A stretch of DNA of 64,000 nt from Mycobacterium interjectum (GCA_002102225.1 LQPB01000035.1:35392-99391); one strand, 5' to 3'; shown: positions 52,126 through 62,270, counted from the first letter of the stretch. A program made the numbers and translations. The notes: generated from the sequence alone by a model not told the origin.

Positions 52126-53463
52126 ATGACGGCCAACGAGCCAGGCGGCACCGCCACCCCCAGGCCGGTGCCGCGACCGGGACCGCGTCCCGGGCCCCGC
52201 CCGGTGAGCCCGGGGCCGCGACCCACCCCCTTCCCGCTGGCGACGCACCCGACCAGCGACCCGCACCGGTTCGGCCGCGTCGACGACGACGGCACGGTCT
52301 GGCTGATCAGCTCGGCCGGCGAGCGCATCATCGGCTCCTGGCAGGCCGGCGACCCCGAGGCCGCCTTCGCCCACTTCGGCCGCCGATTCGACGACCTGAG
52401 CACCGAGATCACCCTCATGGAGGAACGGCTGGCCTCCGGCACCGGGGACGCGCGCAAGATCCGGGCCAACGCCTCCGCGCTGGCCGAGACGTTGCCGACC
52501 GCGACGGTGCTGGGCGACGTCGACGCGCTCGCCGCCCGGTTGACCGGCCTCCTCGAACACTCCGAGGCGGCCATCGCCGAGGGCCGCTCCAAACGCGAGG
52601 AGCACCGGGCCGCCCAGACCGCCCGCAAGGAGGCGCTGGCCGCCGAGGCCGAGGAACTCGGCGCCAACTCCACGCAGTGGAAGGCCGCCGGCGACCGGCT
52701 GCGGGCGATCCTCGACGAGTGGAAGACGATCAGCGGCCTGGACCGCAAAGTCGACGACGCGCTGTGGAAGCGCTATTCGGCCGCGCGGGACGCCTTCAAC
52801 CGGCGGCGGGGATCGCATTTCGCCGATCTGGACCGGGAACGCTCGGGGATCAAACAGTCGAAGGAACGGCTCTGCGAACGCGCCGAGGAATTGTCCGATT
52901 CGACGGACTGGACCGCCACCAGCGCGGAATTCCGCAAGCTGCTGACCGAGTGGAAGGCCGCCGGGCGGGCGACCCGCGATGTCGACGACGCGCTGTGGCG
53001 CCGCTTCAAGGCGGCCCAAGACACCTTCTTCACCGCCCGCAACGCCGCCTCGGCGGAGAAGGACGCCGAGTTCCAGGCCAATGCCACCGCCAAGGAGGCG
53101 CTGCTGGCCGAGGCGGAAAAGCTCGACACCGCCAACCTCGACGCGGCGCGGGCGGCGCTGCGGTCCATCGCCGACAAGTGGGACGCGATCGGAAAGGTGC
53201 CGCGGGAGCGGTCCGCGGAGCTGGAGCGGCGCCTGCGTGCGGTCGAGAAACGGGTGCGCGACGCCGGCGAGGCCGACTGGTCGGACCCGCAGGCGCAGGC
53301 CCGGGCCGAGCAGTTCCGGACCCGCGCCGAGCAGTACGAGCAGCAGGCGCAGAAGGCCGCCGCGGCCGGGCGGACCAAGGAGGCCGAAGAGGCCAGGGCC
53401 AACGCCGAGCAGTGGCGGCAGTGGGCCGACGCGGCCGCCGAGGCGCTGACCCGCCGGTCCTAG
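52126..53463 (+). CDS. DUF349 repeat protein
   Basis: This 445-residue protein corresponds to Rv2731. After a proline-rich leader ([11 protein letters not shown]), a head domain ([20 protein letters not shown]) and then DUF349 helical repeats appear, seen as [40 protein letters not shown] and [16 protein letters not shown] long coiled-coil end rich in Ala, Glu and Arg follows. The family is reported as a coiled-coil scaffold; function unknown. The ATG is preceded by GAGAGG. It converges with the next gene in a shared CTAG. Confidence 0.85.
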   Translation: MTANEPGGTATPRPVPRPGPRPGPRPVSPGPRPTPFPLATHPTSDPHRFGRVDDDGTVWLISSAGERIIGSWQAGDPEAAFAHFGRRFDDLSTEITLMEERLASGTGDARKIRANASALAETLPTATVLGDVDALAARLTGLLEHSEAAIAEGRSKREEHRAAQTARKEALAAEAEELGANSTQWKAAGDRLRAILDEWKTISGLDRKVDDALWKRYSAARDAFNRRRGSHFADLDRERSGIKQSKERLCERAEELSDSTDWTATSAEFRKLLTEWKAAGRATRDVDDALWRRFKAAQDTFFTARNAASAEKDAEFQANATAKEALLAEAEKLDTANLDAARAALRSIADKWDAIGKVPRERSAELERRLRAVEKRVRDAGEADWSDPQAQARAEQFRTRAEQYEQQAQKAAAAGRTKEAEEARANAEQWRQWADAAAEALTRRS

Positions 53464-54056
53464 GCTTCGGGCGGCGGCGCCGCCGGATCCGCCGGATCAC
53501 CCAGGCTGTCCAGCAGCGTCATCGACTGCTGCTGCGCGGCGATCCGCCGCCGCTGCTCCTCGGCCGCAAGATGCACGGCGGTGCGCGCCCACACCACGCG
53601 GGCCCAGTGAAACGTCAACAGCAGCACGGTGATCCACGCGACGATCAGCCCCACGCCGGGTCCGGGGTGCCCGATGGCCACGGTTTGGCGTGACCACACC
53701 GCCAACAGCCCGGCGCCGGACGCGATCGCCGAACCGGCCAGCGCGACCCAGGCCAGCGCCCAGCGCCGCGTCATCAGCGCCAGCATCGAGCAGCCCACGC
53801 CGAACACCAGCGCCAGCCACGCGAACACCCGCGACGGCAGCGCCACCGCGGCGGTGCCGGCGCCGTGGCTGGAAAACAGCACGTCCCATCCCCGCACATC
53901 GCCGGTGTGCGGCAGGGCGAACGAACCCAGCAGCACAAACACCAGGATCGCGACCACCAAAGCCCTTGGGCCGGGGTCGATCTCGCGCGCCACCCGGCGC
54001 TCGGCGGCCTCGATCTCGGTGCGCAGCGCGTCGATGTCGGCGTGTTCTTTCTTCAT
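53460..54056 (-). CDS. Rv2732c-like membrane protein
   Basis: This 198-residue protein corresponds to Rv2732c. It has an N-terminal cytoplasmic helix ([20 protein letters not shown]), about four membrane segments and a C-terminal tail with a Gln/Arg-rich coil ([20 protein letters not shown]). The ATG overlaps the miaB stop (ATGA), so it may be translated from the same transcript. Function unknown. Confidence 0.8.
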   Translation of the reverse strand: MKKEHADIDALRTEIEAAERRVAREIDPGPRALVVAILVFVLLGSFALPHTGDVRGWDVLFSSHGAGTAAVALPSRVFAWLALVFGVGCSMLALMTRRWALAWVALAGSAIASGAGLLAVWSRQTVAIGHPGPGVGLIVAWITVLLLTFHWARVVWARTAVHLAAEEQRRRIAAQQQSMTLLDSLGDPADPAAPPPEA

Positions 54057-55573
54057 CGGGGACACCCCAGCGGTTGTAGCGGTTGAAGCGGCTCAGTGGA
54101 CGGCCCGACGGCGGGCATGCCGAGACCGATCGTGCGGGGGCGCCGCCCGGCGGCGTGCGCATCACCCGCCCGGGTGCGGCGGTGGCTGCGAATTCCCGCG
54201 TCGGCGACGAGGTGGTGCGGGGCGGCGCCGGTGACGACCGTGGTGACGATGTCGCCCGGGCGCACCCCGTCGTTCGAGGTGAAGTGCACCAGCCGGCCGT
54301 CGCGGGCCCGGCCGGTCATGCGGGCGGTGCGCGCGTCCTTGCGTCCTTCACCGGTGGCGACCAGCAATTCGACGGCCTGCCCGATCAGCGCGCGATTGCC
54401 CTCCAGCGAGATCTGCTCCTGCACCTCGACCAGCCGCTCGTAGCGTTCCTGCACAACGGGTTTCGGCAGCTGCGGGTATTCGGCGGCGGGGGTGCCGGGC
54501 CGCTTGGAATACTGGAAGGTGAACGCCGCCGCGAACCGGGCCTGCCGCACGACGTCGAGCGTGGCCGCGAAGTCCTCTTCGGTCTCGCCGGGAAACCCGA
54601 CGATCAGGTCCGTGGTGATCGCCGCGTGCGGCATGGCCGCGCGGACCCGCTCGATGATCCCCAGATACCGCTCGGCGCGGTAGGACCGGCGCATCGCCCG
54701 CAGCACCCGGTCGGATCCCGACTGCAGCGGCATGTGCAGGGCCGGGCACACGTTCGGCGTCTGCGCCATCGCCTCGATGACGTCGTCGGTGAACTCGGCC
54801 GGGTGCGGCGAGGTGAATCGCACGCGCTCCAGCCCGTCGATGCGCCCGCAGGCCCGCAGCAGCTCGGCAAACGCGCCGCGATCGCGGGGCAGCGCCGGAT
54901 CGGCGAAGGACACCCCGTAGGCGTTGACGTTCTGGCCCAGCAGGGTGACCTCCAGCACGCCGTCGTCCACCAGCGACCGCACCTCGGCCAGGATGTCGGC
55001 CGGGTTGCGGTCGACCTCCTTGCCGCGCAGCGCCGGGACGATGCAGAACGTACAGGTGTTGTTGCATCCCACCGAGATGGAAACCCAGGCGGCGTAGGCG
55101 GATTCGCGGGCGCTGGGCAGCGACGACGGGAACTGCTGCAGCGCCTCGGCGATCTCCACCTGCGCCACGTTGTTGTGCCGGGCCCGGTCGAGCAGCGCCG
55201 GGAGCGATCCGATGTTGTGCGTGCCGAAGACGACGTCGACCCACGGCGCCTTGCTCAGCAGCGCGTCCCGGTCTTTCTGGGCCAGGCACCCGCCGACCGC
55301 GATCTGCATGTCGGGGTTGCCGCGCTTGCGGGGCGCCAGGTGACTGAGGTTGCCGTACAGCTTGTTGTCGGCGTTCTCCCGGACGGCGCACGTGTTGAAG
55401 ACGACGACGTCGGCGTCGGAACCGTCGGCGGCCCGCCGGTAACCGGCCGCCTCCAGCAGCCCCGCCAACCGCTCGGAGTCGTGCACGTTCATCTGGCAGC
55501 CGTAGGTGCGCACCTGGTAGGTGCGCGCCCCCGAAACGTCTCGGGCCGCCGGCGAAGTCACGGGGGAAGTCAC
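54053..55573 (-). CDS. miaB: tRNA-2-methylthio-N6-dimethylallyladenosine synthase MiaB
   Basis: This 506-residue radical SAM methylthiotransferase adds the methylthio group to i6A37. The auxiliary cluster cysteines are C26 (YGCQMN), C62 (FNTCAVREN) and C96 (GGCLAQK), and the radical SAM cluster is C170, C174 and C177 (GCNNTCTFC). A TRAM domain near the end precedes an unusual Pro/Arg-rich tail of about 45 residues. The GTG start lies 6 bases after TACCAT on the minus strand (leaderless). It is the Rv2733c equivalent and completes the MiaA pathway. Confidence 0.94.
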   Translation of the reverse strand: MTSPVTSPAARDVSGARTYQVRTYGCQMNVHDSERLAGLLEAAGYRRAADGSDADVVVFNTCAVRENADNKLYGNLSHLAPRKRGNPDMQIAVGGCLAQKDRDALLSKAPWVDVVFGTHNIGSLPALLDRARHNNVAQVEIAEALQQFPSSLPSARESAYAAWVSISVGCNNTCTFCIVPALRGKEVDRNPADILAEVRSLVDDGVLEVTLLGQNVNAYGVSFADPALPRDRGAFAELLRACGRIDGLERVRFTSPHPAEFTDDVIEAMAQTPNVCPALHMPLQSGSDRVLRAMRRSYRAERYLGIIERVRAAMPHAAITTDLIVGFPGETEEDFAATLDVVRQARFAAAFTFQYSKRPGTPAAEYPQLPKPVVQERYERLVEVQEQISLEGNRALIGQAVELLVATGEGRKDARTARMTGRARDGRLVHFTSNDGVRPGDIVTTVVTGAAPHHLVADAGIRSHRRTRAGDAHAAGRRPRTIGLGMPAVGPSTEPLQPLQPLGCPR

Positions 55574-55625
55574 CCGGCCATGGTACGGCGAGCATCCCGA
55601 GGGCGAGAAACCGCACGTCACAGGG

Positions 55626-56138
55626 CTAGACGCAGCGGCGCTCCCGTTCGGCGGCCAGCTCGCTGAGGACGACCTCGCACGCCAGGTGTTGGCTGTAGCC
55701 GCGCCGGGCCAGCATCGCCACCAGCCGGCGGCTCACTTTCGCTTCGTCGCTCAGCGTCTCGCGCCGCAGCTTGGCCCGCACCAGCTGCTCGGCGCGGTCG
55801 CGCTCGGCCCCGGCGTCGATGCCGCCCAGCACCGCGGTGATCACGTCGTTGTCGACACCCTTGGTGTGCAACTCGGCGGCCAGGGCGCGCTTGCTCTTGC
55901 CCGCTTTGGCCCGGCGGGACTGGACCCACTGTTCGGCGAAATCGGCATCGTCCACCAGCCCGACGGCGGCCAGCCGGTCGAGCACCCGGGCGCTGACGTC
56001 GTCGGGGTATCCGCGTTTGGCCAGCTGACCGAGCAGCTCGGCCCGGGTGCGCGATCTCGCGGTGAGCAGGCGCAGGCACAACGCCCGCGCCTGCTCTTCG
56101 CGGGAGGGCTCAGAAGTCGACGGGAGCGGGGAGGACAT
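55626..56138 (-). CDS. recX: RecA regulator RecX
   Basis: This 170-residue protein inhibits RecA filament growth. It has three tandem helical repeats of the RecX type ([60 protein letters not shown]). The ATG overlaps the recA 3' end by 29 bases, so recA and recX are co-transcribed. It corresponds to Rv2736c. Confidence 0.93.
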   Translation of the reverse strand: MSSPLPSTSEPSREEQARALCLRLLTARSRTRAELLGQLAKRGYPDDVSARVLDRLAAVGLVDDADFAEQWVQSRRAKAGKSKRALAAELHTKGVDNDVITAVLGGIDAGAERDRAEQLVRAKLRRETLSDEAKVSRRLVAMLARRGYSQHLACEVVLSELAAERERRCV

Positions 56139-57159
56139 CGCCGGAGGGGTCGTCGGTCACCACCGCGCCGATGCCGAGCTTTTCCTTGATCTTCTTCTCG
56201 ATCTCGTTGGCGATGTCGGCGTTGTCCACCAGGAAGTTGCGGACGTTCTCCTTGCCCTGGCCGAGCTGTTCGCCCTCGTAGGTGAACCAGGAACCGGACT
56301 TGCGGATGAAGCCCTGGTCCACGCCCATGTCGATCAGCGAGCCTTCCCTGCTGATGCCCCGGCCGTAGAGGATGTCGAACTCGGCCTGCTTGAACGGCGG
56401 TGCCACCTTGTTCTTGACGACCTTGACCCGGGTGCGGTTACCGACCGCGTCGGTGCCGTCCTTGAGCGTCTCGATCCGGCGCACATCCAGGCGCACCGAC
56501 GCGTAGAACTTCAATGCCTTTCCACCCGTGGTGGTTTCCGGACTGCCGAACATCACCCCGATCTTCTCGCGGAGCTGGTTGATGAAGATCGCCGTGGTGC
56601 CCGAGTTGTTGAGCGCGCCGGTCATTTTCCGCAACGCCTGACTCATCAGCCGGGCCTGCAGCCCGACGTGGCTGTCGCCCATCTCGCCTTCGAGTTCGGC
56701 GCGCGGCACCAGGGCCGCCACCGAGTCGATGACCAGGATGTCCAGGGCGCCGGAGCGGATCAGCATGTCGGCGATCTCCAGGGCCTGCTCCCCGGTGTCG
56801 GGCTGGCTGACCAGCAGCGAATCCGTGTCGACGCCGAGCTTCTTGGCGTAGTCCGGGTCCAGGGCGTGCTCGGCGTCGATGAACGCCGCGACGCCGCCGG
56901 CGGCCTGGGCGTTGGCCACCGCGTGCAGCGCGACGGTGGTCTTACCCGAGGACTCCGGGCCGTAGATCTCCACCACCCGGCCGCGGGGCAGCCCGCCGAT
57001 GCCCAGGGCCACGTCCAGTGCGATGGATCCGGTCGGGATGACCGAGATCGGTTGACGCATCTCGTCGCCGAGACGCATCACCGAGCCTTTGCCGTAGCTC
57101 TTCTCGATCTGGGCCATCGCCAGTTCGAGAGCCTTCTCACGGTCGGGGGCTTGCGCCAT
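56110..57159 (-). CDS. recA: recombinase RecA (no intein)
   Basis: This 349-residue protein catalyses strand exchange and LexA self-cleavage. Walker A is GPESSGKT at residues 67-74, with Walker [16 protein letters not shown] and the loop [20 protein letters not shown]. The coding sequence is continuous, unlike M. tuberculosis recA, which holds an intein. The gene ends in an acidic C-terminus. Upstream are an SOS box and a PafBC-type promoter. Confidence 0.98.
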   Translation of the reverse strand: MAQAPDREKALELAMAQIEKSYGKGSVMRLGDEMRQPISVIPTGSIALDVALGIGGLPRGRVVEIYGPESSGKTTVALHAVANAQAAGGVAAFIDAEHALDPDYAKKLGVDTDSLLVSQPDTGEQALEIADMLIRSGALDILVIDSVAALVPRAELEGEMGDSHVGLQARLMSQALRKMTGALNNSGTTAIFINQLREKIGVMFGSPETTTGGKALKFYASVRLDVRRIETLKDGTDAVGNRTRVKVVKNKVAPPFKQAEFDILYGRGISREGSLIDMGVDQGFIRKSGSWFTYEGEQLGQGKENVRNFLVDNADIANEIEKKIKEKLGIGAVVTDDPSGDVLPAPVDF

Positions 57160-57216
57160 GATGCCTCTTTCTATCGTCGGTGTGTTCTTCTGACCGGTAT
57201 CGGTCGGTTGGCCGTG

Positions 57217-57239
57217 ACACTAGAGAAGGCCACCGACAA
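57217..57239 (-). promoter_or_regulatory. PafBC (RecA-NDp-type) promoter of recA
   Basis: On the minus strand TTGTCGGTGG is followed 7 bases later by TAGTGT, matching the LexA-independent damage-response motif (TTGTCRGTGG-N8-TANNNT, spacing one short). It lies 58 to 80 bases before the recA start. Confidence 0.8.
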
Positions 57240-57269
57240 GTCGGCTCTGAAGAACGCTCACCACAGTAG

Positions 57270-57285
57270 CCGAACACCTGTTCGA
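57270..57285. promoter_or_regulatory. SOS box of recA
   Basis: CCGAACACCTGTTCGA (minus strand TCGAACAGGTGTTCGG) matches the SOS consensus with one mismatch. It lies upstream of the PafBC-type promoter, giving recA two damage-response inputs. Confidence 0.85.
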
Positions 57286-57338
57286 TTCAAGCTTGACACG
57301 CCGTGCGCGTGGCGTGTGGCAATATTTGCTACCGAAAG

Positions 57339-57461
57339 GCGCTGACGGGGCTTCAGGACATCCGAGAGCCTGAGGAAACCGGTGTGAATCCGGTGCGGTC
57401 CCGCCACTGTGACCGGGAAGGGCATGCCCCGACCCGAGAGCCAGATACTCACCGTCAGCGC
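57339..57461 (+). ncRNA. cobalamin (B12) riboswitch
   Basis: A perfect 10-base P1 stem closes the element (GCGCTGACGG at 57339-57348 and its complement at 57452-57461). Inside are the core motifs GAGGAAACCGGTG, GTGAATCCGGTGCGGTC, CCGCCACTGTGACCGGG and the B12-box-like GAGAGCCAGATACTCACC. After it, CTGGGG/CCCCAG (57475-57480 and 57488-57493) forms a hairpin that overlaps the start of the ribosome site AGAGAGGG (57492-57499). This suggests translational control of the FhuF-like gene. Confidence 0.88.
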
Positions 57462-57509
57462 TTCCTCACGAGAACTGGGGCGGATTTCCCCAGAGAGGGT
57501 TGGTTGCGC

Positions 57510-58187
57510 ATGGACATCTCGGCTGAGCTGGCCGAAATATCAACCTACAAAGGCTTTTTCGCGCTCACGGTGGGCGGAGAACCGGCGGGGTGGCATCCGG
57601 TCAAGCGGGCCTACACCGACGGCTTCACCGATTTGATCGGCACCACCGCCCGGCGGTATCACACGTCGGACCTGCGGATCGGCGCCTCGCTGGTGCACCT
57701 CGGGCACGCCACCCGGTTGTGGTCGCCCGTGCTCGCGTGTGCGCTGGGCCACGGCGTCGTTCCGGACCTCGACGACCTGCAGCGCGCCGACGACGGGGCG
57801 CAGCTGCGGATCCCCGAACCCGTCGGGCGGGCGGTCGACCCGCCGTCGGCGAAGTTGCTGTATCGCGTCGTGGTCAAACAGCACATGAACCCGTTCGCCG
57901 CGGGACTGCGGGTCAAGCTGGCGCCCGCGCTGCTGGCCGGCAACATCGCGTCCGCGCTCGTCGGCGCGGCCCGCGCACTGCTCGTCGCGCGCCCGGACCT
58001 GCGGCCCGCGATCGTCGCGATGACGGAGTCACTGCTGGACAGCGGCGTGCTGGCCGGCTCCGGCGTGGTCACCGGCCCGCATCTGGCGTTCCGGCGGCGT
58101 AGCTGCTGCCTGTTCTACCGCGTGCCGGGGCGGTCCGTGTGCGGCGATTGCGTGTTTCGGCGGGACCGGCGCTCCCACCGTCGTTGA
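57510..58187 (+). CDS. FhuF-like 2Fe-2S protein under B12 riboswitch control
   Basis: This 225-residue protein ends with C199-C200-x10-C211-x2-C214, the atypical cysteine pattern of FhuF-type 2Fe-2S reductases, which reduce ferric iron in siderophores. Conserved family residues such as HLGHATRLWSPVLACALGHG and RRRSCCLFYRVPGRSVCGDC surround it. It starts at an ATG 10 bases after AGAGAGGG. The riboswitch just upstream points to a B12-related role, such as reduction of cobalt in cobalamin or a B12 precursor, but that is inference. I know of no such gene at this position in M. tuberculosis. Confidence 0.82.
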   Translation: MDISAELAEISTYKGFFALTVGGEPAGWHPVKRAYTDGFTDLIGTTARRYHTSDLRIGASLVHLGHATRLWSPVLACALGHGVVPDLDDLQRADDGAQLRIPEPVGRAVDPPSAKLLYRVVVKQHMNPFAAGLRVKLAPALLAGNIASALVGAARALLVARPDLRPAIVAMTESLLDSGVLAGSGVVTGPHLAFRRRSCCLFYRVPGRSVCGDCVFRRDRRSHRR

Positions 58188-58194
58188 GGCGGGC

Positions 58195-58389
58195 TCACCA
58201 CTGGTCGCGGGGCACGTCGAAGTCGAGGCACAGCGCGCGCCAGACGTCGCGGGGGTCGGCGCCGTCGTCGATCGCCTGGGCGGCGGTGCGGCCGCCGAAG
58301 CTGGTCAGCACGTGATCTTCCAGCACCGACGGGCCATAGGTGGCGCCAAAGCGCAAGACAACCCGTTCGTTGAACTCCGTCAGCCGCAC
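58195..58389 (-). CDS. DUF3046 protein
   Basis: This 64-residue protein corresponds to Rv2738c. The pattern VRLTEFNERVVLRFG, then DHVLTSFGGRTAAQAID and DPRDVWRALCLDFDVP, identifies DUF3046. A GTG start was chosen from the conserved N-terminus; an ATG 12 bases upstream would add four residues. It lies downstream of the glycosyltransferase on the same strand. Function unknown. Confidence 0.8.
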   Translation of the reverse strand: MRLTEFNERVVLRFGATYGPSVLEDHVLTSFGGRTAAQAIDDGADPRDVWRALCLDFDVPRDQW

Positions 58390-58412
58390 GTCAGCCAACA
58401 TACCCAGGCGGC

Positions 58413-59579
58413 TCAGCCGGCAAGCGCCAGCGCCTGATGGCACACCCGCACCGGGTCGGCGACCTCGGCGATGCCGGCGGCCGCTAGCCGCGCGGCCTGC
58501 CGGTAGCCGGGCGATGACAGCACCTCGCCCACCGCGGCCACCAGCGCTTCGGCGGTGAGCGGGCGAATCAGGCGCCCGCTGCCCTGGCGCACCACCCGAT
58601 TGGCCATCTCCCATTGATCCCCGCCGCCGGGGACGACGACCAGCGGCACCCCGGACAGCAGCGTCTTGGCCACCATGCCGTGCCCGCCGCCGCAGATCAC
58701 CACGTCGGCGTGCGTCAACAGCTCCGACTGGCGCCCCAGCCCGGCCACCGCCCAGGGCGGCACCGTCAGGTCCGCGCCGCCCAGCCGCGACACGACCAGG
58801 CGCGATCCGGCCGGCAGCGTGTCCCCGGGCGTCAGGCAGTCCAGCGCGACCTCGGCCAAGCCGGCGGTCCCGGTCACCGCGGTCGACGGCGCCACCACCA
58901 CCACCGGCCCGGAGCCCGGCGGGATGTCCAGCACCCGATCGGTCGGCTCGAAGTGCAGGGGCCCCACCACGACGGCCTCCTCCGGCCAGTCCGGGCGCGG
59001 CACCTCGAGGGCGGGCAGCGTGGCGATCAGGCGTCGCAGCGGCCCGGGATCGACGGCGGGCAGCCCGATCTCGAGCCGGGCGGCGGCGCGCTGCCTGACG
59101 CCGGCGCGCCACGACCGCGCCGTCAGCGCCCGCATCGCGGCGTCCCGCAGCCGGCCGCGCAAGCCGGTGCCGGGCGCCAGCCCGCTGCCGATCGGCGGCA
59201 ACCCCTTCGACGGCAGGTACAGCGGATGGGGATTGAGCTCGATCCACGGGATGCCCAGCAGCTCGGCGGCCATTCCGCCGCCCGCGGTGATGACGTCCGA
59301 GACCACCAGGTCGGGCGCGAGGTCGCGCAGCGCCGGGACGTTGAGCACGGCCATCCGCGCCGCCCGCCGGTGGATCCGGGCGCCGGCGTCGACGTCCTCG
59401 TCGGTGGCGGTCAGCCCGTCCAACTCGACGGCATCGATGCCGGCGGCGCGCGCCGCGCCTACCCACTCCGGGCCCGTGAACAAGGTGGGCTCGTCGCCCG
59501 CCTCGCCGAACCGTTGGCACAGCGCGATCGCGGGGAACGAATGCCCGGGATCCGGCCCGGCTACCACGGCGACGCGCAT
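58413..59579 (-). CDS. nucleotide-sugar glycosyltransferase (GT1-like)
   Basis: This 388-residue cytosolic enzyme corresponds to Rv2739c. It resembles UDP-glycosyltransferases: MRVAVVAGPDPGHSFPAIAL at the N-terminus, HADVVICGGGHGMVAKTLLS and GVPLVVVPGGGDQWEMANRV near the C-terminus, where the donor nucleotide binds. The acceptor is not known. It is divergent from ephG. Confidence 0.85.
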   Translation of the reverse strand: MRVAVVAGPDPGHSFPAIALCQRFGEAGDEPTLFTGPEWVGAARAAGIDAVELDGLTATDEDVDAGARIHRRAARMAVLNVPALRDLAPDLVVSDVITAGGGMAAELLGIPWIELNPHPLYLPSKGLPPIGSGLAPGTGLRGRLRDAAMRALTARSWRAGVRQRAAARLEIGLPAVDPGPLRRLIATLPALEVPRPDWPEEAVVVGPLHFEPTDRVLDIPPGSGPVVVVAPSTAVTGTAGLAEVALDCLTPGDTLPAGSRLVVSRLGGADLTVPPWAVAGLGRQSELLTHADVVICGGGHGMVAKTLLSGVPLVVVPGGGDQWEMANRVVRQGSGRLIRPLTAEALVAAVGEVLSSPGYRQAARLAAAGIAEVADPVRVCHQALALAG

Positions 59580-59631
59580 CGGCCCTACCCTGCCACACGG
59601 CCGAACCGCCGCATTCGCCTACGCTGGCACC

Positions 59632-60063
59632 ATGACCGAGCTCACTGACACAGGCGTTTCGAACACCCGCACGGTCGAAGGTTTCCTGAACGCGCTGCAA
59701 GATTCGGACCTGGACGCCGCCGGGGCCGCGCTGGACGACAACCTGGTTTACCAGAACGTCGGGCTGCCGACCATCCACGGCCGCGCGCGGGCGATCAAGC
59801 TGTTCCGCATGATGGAGGGCCGCGGCGCCTTCGAGGTGAAGATCCACCGCATCGCCGCCGACGGCGCCGCGGTGCTCACCGAGCGCACCGACGCGCTGAT
59901 CGTCGGCCCGCTGCGGCTGCAGTTCTGGGTGTGCGGCGTGTTCGAGGTGCAAGACGGGCGAATCACGCTGTGGCGGGACTACTTTGACTTCTTCGACATG
60001 TTCAAGGCGACCCTGCGTGGCCTGGCGGGGCTGGTCGTGCCCTCGCTGCGGGCCTCGTTCTAG
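59632..60063 (+). CDS. ephG: limonene-epoxide-hydrolase-like protein EphG
   Basis: This 143-residue protein corresponds to Rv2740 (EphG). It has the cone-shaped NTF2-like fold of limonene-1,2-epoxide hydrolases, with the sequence VEGFLNALQDSDLDAAGAAL at the start and WVCGVFEVQDGRITLWRDYF near the end, where Asp/Arg residues would act. The ATG lies 6 bases after TACGCT (59620-59625). It converges with pspM in a shared CTAG. Confidence 0.85.
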   Translation: MTELTDTGVSNTRTVEGFLNALQDSDLDAAGAALDDNLVYQNVGLPTIHGRARAIKLFRMMEGRGAFEVKIHRIAADGAAVLTERTDALIVGPLRLQFWVCGVFEVQDGRITLWRDYFDFFDMFKATLRGLAGLVVPSLRASF

Positions 60064-60869
60064 CGCCTCGGCAAGCCGCCCAGCTCGTCGAACGCCTGCG
60101 CCCAACCCATCAGCCGATCGGTCGCGCCGACCAGCTCGTCGCGGTAGCGCTGCTGCACCGGGCCGGCCCCGTTGCCGTTCGCTGAGGACACCAATTGCGC
60201 TGCGGCGGTGACCATTTCGTTGTACTGACGCACACCGGCGCTGAGCTGCGCGGTGAACGCGTTGATGGTGGGCACCAGATGCGCCCGCGACGACTCCGCG
60301 TACTGCGCCGCTCGCTCCATCGACACCACCTCGGCGGCGGTGGCCGTCATCGCCCCCGACGTCTTGGCGGCCGCGGCGCTCAGGTCACGGATTTCGTCCG
60401 CCGGCAACATGGCGCCGCGCTCGATCACGCCCAGCAGCGAGAAGAATCCGCGTTCGGAGGCGCCGAGCGCGTACATGGCGGGCCGGGCGGCCGAACCGGG
60501 CGGCGGCAGCCGACGGGTGCTCGTGGTCCGCTGCGCCGGCAGCGGCTCGGAGCGCAGCCAGCGGTAGCGAAGGAGCAACAACGTCGCGGGGATCGCCAGC
60601 ACGACCGCGATGGCGCCGGTGACCTCCAGCAGCAACGCGAACCAGCCCCACGCCGCCAGCAGGCCCGTCACCGCGATCCAGAACACACACCCGGCCGCGC
60701 AGATCAGGCCCCACCGCAGCGCGCGGCGCTGGCGGCGCAACAGCCGCGCCCGCGGGTCCGCGGCGGCGCTGATCTTTCGGGCCACCAGGTCGGAAACGTC
60801 GGCGGCGGTGTCCAACCCGCGCTGAATTAAGGCGCGCCACGGCCGGTGTTGGTTCGCTTTCACCGCCAT
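60060..60869 (-). CDS. pspM: PspM-like membrane protein
   Basis: This 269-residue protein corresponds to Rv2743c (PspM), which binds PspA/ClgR and the cytoplasmic membrane. Two membrane segments lie around residues 52-100 ([40 protein letters not shown]). A cytosolic helical domain follows. The pspN gene (Rv2742c) of M. tuberculosis is absent: ephG follows directly. It belongs to the clgR-pspA operon. Confidence 0.85.
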   Translation of the reverse strand: MAVKANQHRPWRALIQRGLDTAADVSDLVARKISAAADPRARLLRRQRRALRWGLICAAGCVFWIAVTGLLAAWGWFALLLEVTGAIAVVLAIPATLLLLRYRWLRSEPLPAQRTTSTRRLPPPGSAARPAMYALGASERGFFSLLGVIERGAMLPADEIRDLSAAAAKTSGAMTATAAEVVSMERAAQYAESSRAHLVPTINAFTAQLSAGVRQYNEMVTAAAQLVSSANGNGAGPVQQRYRDELVGATDRLMGWAQAFDELGGLPRR

Positions 60870-60890
60870 CGCAGGCCCCCGCCGGCGCTA

Positions 60891-61718
60891 CTACTGACCA
60901 AAGGGCTTCTCGGCGACCTGGCCACCGGTAGTCTCGGCGGGCGCGGGTGTCGCCGGGGCCGCGCCGGGAGCGGCCGCCCCGCCCGCCGGCAGCGCCTCGC
61001 CGCGCATCGACGCGCGGATCTGCTCCAGGCGAGAATGGCCGGCCATCTGAACGCCGGCCTGCTCGACCTCGAGCATGCGGCCCTGCACGGACCCCTGCGC
61101 GAGCTCGGCGGACCCGATCGCGTTGGCGTAGCGGCGTTCGATCTTCTCGCGGACCTCGTCGAGGCTCGGGGTGGTACCGGGCGCGGCGATCTCGCTCATC
61201 GACCGCAGCGACGCGCTGACCTGCTCCTGCATCTTCGCCTGCTCGAGCTGGCTGAGCAGCTTGGTGCGCTCGGAAATCTTCTGCTGCAGCACCATCGAGT
61301 TCTGTTCGACGGCCTTCTTGGCCTGGGCCGCGGCGGACAGCGCCTGGTCGTGCAGGGCCTTGAGGTCTTCGACGCTCTGCTCGGCGGTCACCAGCTGGGC
61401 AGCGAACGCCTCGGCGGCGTTGTTGTACTCGGCGGCCTTGGCGGCGTCGCCGGCGGCGGTGGCCTGGTCGGCCAGCGTCAGCGCCTGACGGACGTTGACC
61501 TGCAGCTTCTCGATGTCGGCGAGCTGGCGGTTGAGCCGCATCTCCAGTTGGCGCTGGTTGCCGATCACCTGGGCGGCCTGCTGGGTCAGCGCCTGGTGCT
61601 GGCGCTGCGCTTCCTCGATGGCCTGCTGGATCTGCACCTTCGGGTCGGCGTGTTCGTCAATCTTGGCGTTGAACAGCGCCATCAGGTATTTCCACGCTTT
61701 GACGAACGGATTGGCCAT
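60891..61718 (-). CDS. pspA: phage-shock protein A homologue (35 kDa antigen)
   Basis: This 275-residue peripheral membrane protein corresponds to Rv2744c. It is almost all helical, as PspA/Vipp1 proteins are: [20 protein letters not shown] at the start, then coiled coils ([40 protein letters not shown]). The C-terminus is Ala/Pro/Gly-rich. It stabilises the membrane under stress and holds ClgR back. It lies downstream of clgR. Confidence 0.93.
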   Translation of the reverse strand: MANPFVKAWKYLMALFNAKIDEHADPKVQIQQAIEEAQRQHQALTQQAAQVIGNQRQLEMRLNRQLADIEKLQVNVRQALTLADQATAAGDAAKAAEYNNAAEAFAAQLVTAEQSVEDLKALHDQALSAAAQAKKAVEQNSMVLQQKISERTKLLSQLEQAKMQEQVSASLRSMSEIAAPGTTPSLDEVREKIERRYANAIGSAELAQGSVQGRMLEVEQAGVQMAGHSRLEQIRASMRGEALPAGGAAAPGAAPATPAPAETTGGQVAEKPFGQ

Positions 61719-61830
61719 CAGTCAGGTCCACCTTCGCTTCTCGTATGCCGGACAAGCGCCCTGCCGCTCAATTTATCGGGTCCGGGCCGATCGCCCCACC
61801 CCTGACGCCGGAACGGCGCGGCAAGAAGGG

Positions 61831-62169
61831 TCAGGCCACGGCCAGCGACGCCACCGGCGGGATGACGACCTTGGTGCTGGCGTCGATGGTGGGAGCCCCC
61901 GACCCGGCGGCCGGCGCGCCGTAGGCCGCGCTTTCCTCGTTCGCCATGCGCTCGCCGGCGCCGGTCAGGACCGCCGACAGCGGCACCTCCAGCGCGTCGC
62001 AGATCGCGTTGAGCAGCTCGCTGGAGGGCTCCTTGCGGCCGCGCTCCACCTCCGACAGGTACCCGAGGCTCACCCGCGCCGAATCCGAGACCTCGCGCAG
62101 CGTGCGGCCCTGTGACGTCCGGGCCCGGCGCAACACGTCGCCGATGACCTCGCGCATCAATGGCGCCAT
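61831..62169 (-). CDS. clgR: transcriptional regulator ClgR
   Basis: This 112-residue Xre-type regulator corresponds to Rv2745c. A helix-turn-helix covers residues 17-65 ([20 protein letters not shown]). The C-terminal [16 protein letters not shown] is the recognition tail for Clp protease. It controls clp protease and psp genes during envelope stress. The ATG is preceded by GGAGAG. A SigE-type promoter lies upstream. Confidence 0.93.
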   Translation of the reverse strand: MAPLMREVIGDVLRRARTSQGRTLREVSDSARVSLGYLSEVERGRKEPSSELLNAICDALEVPLSAVLTGAGERMANEESAAYGAPAAGSGAPTIDASTKVVIPPVASLAVA

Positions 62170-62241
62170 CCTGCTCTCCTTCGTCCAGTCAGCCCTGCTC
62201 AGCACGTGACAACCCCAATTCAGCAGGCACTCATTAGGGCC

Positions 62242-62267
62242 AACGCCGGCGGCGGTGGGTTGGTTCC
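62242..62267 (-). promoter_or_regulatory. SigE-type promoter of clgR-pspA
   Basis: On the minus strand GGAAC is followed 18 bases later by GTT, the SigE consensus and spacing. It lies 73 to 98 bases before the clgR start, in line with SigE control known for this operon. Confidence 0.75.
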
Positions 62268-62270
62268 CGT

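Noticed and set aside
56110..57159. RecA intein
   Set aside because: The coding sequence is continuous at 349 residues with no insertion.
57303..57509. N-terminal extension of the FhuF-like protein starting at 57303
   Set aside because: This stretch is occupied by the cobalamin riboswitch and its hairpin; the ATG at 57510 has a fitting ribosome site.
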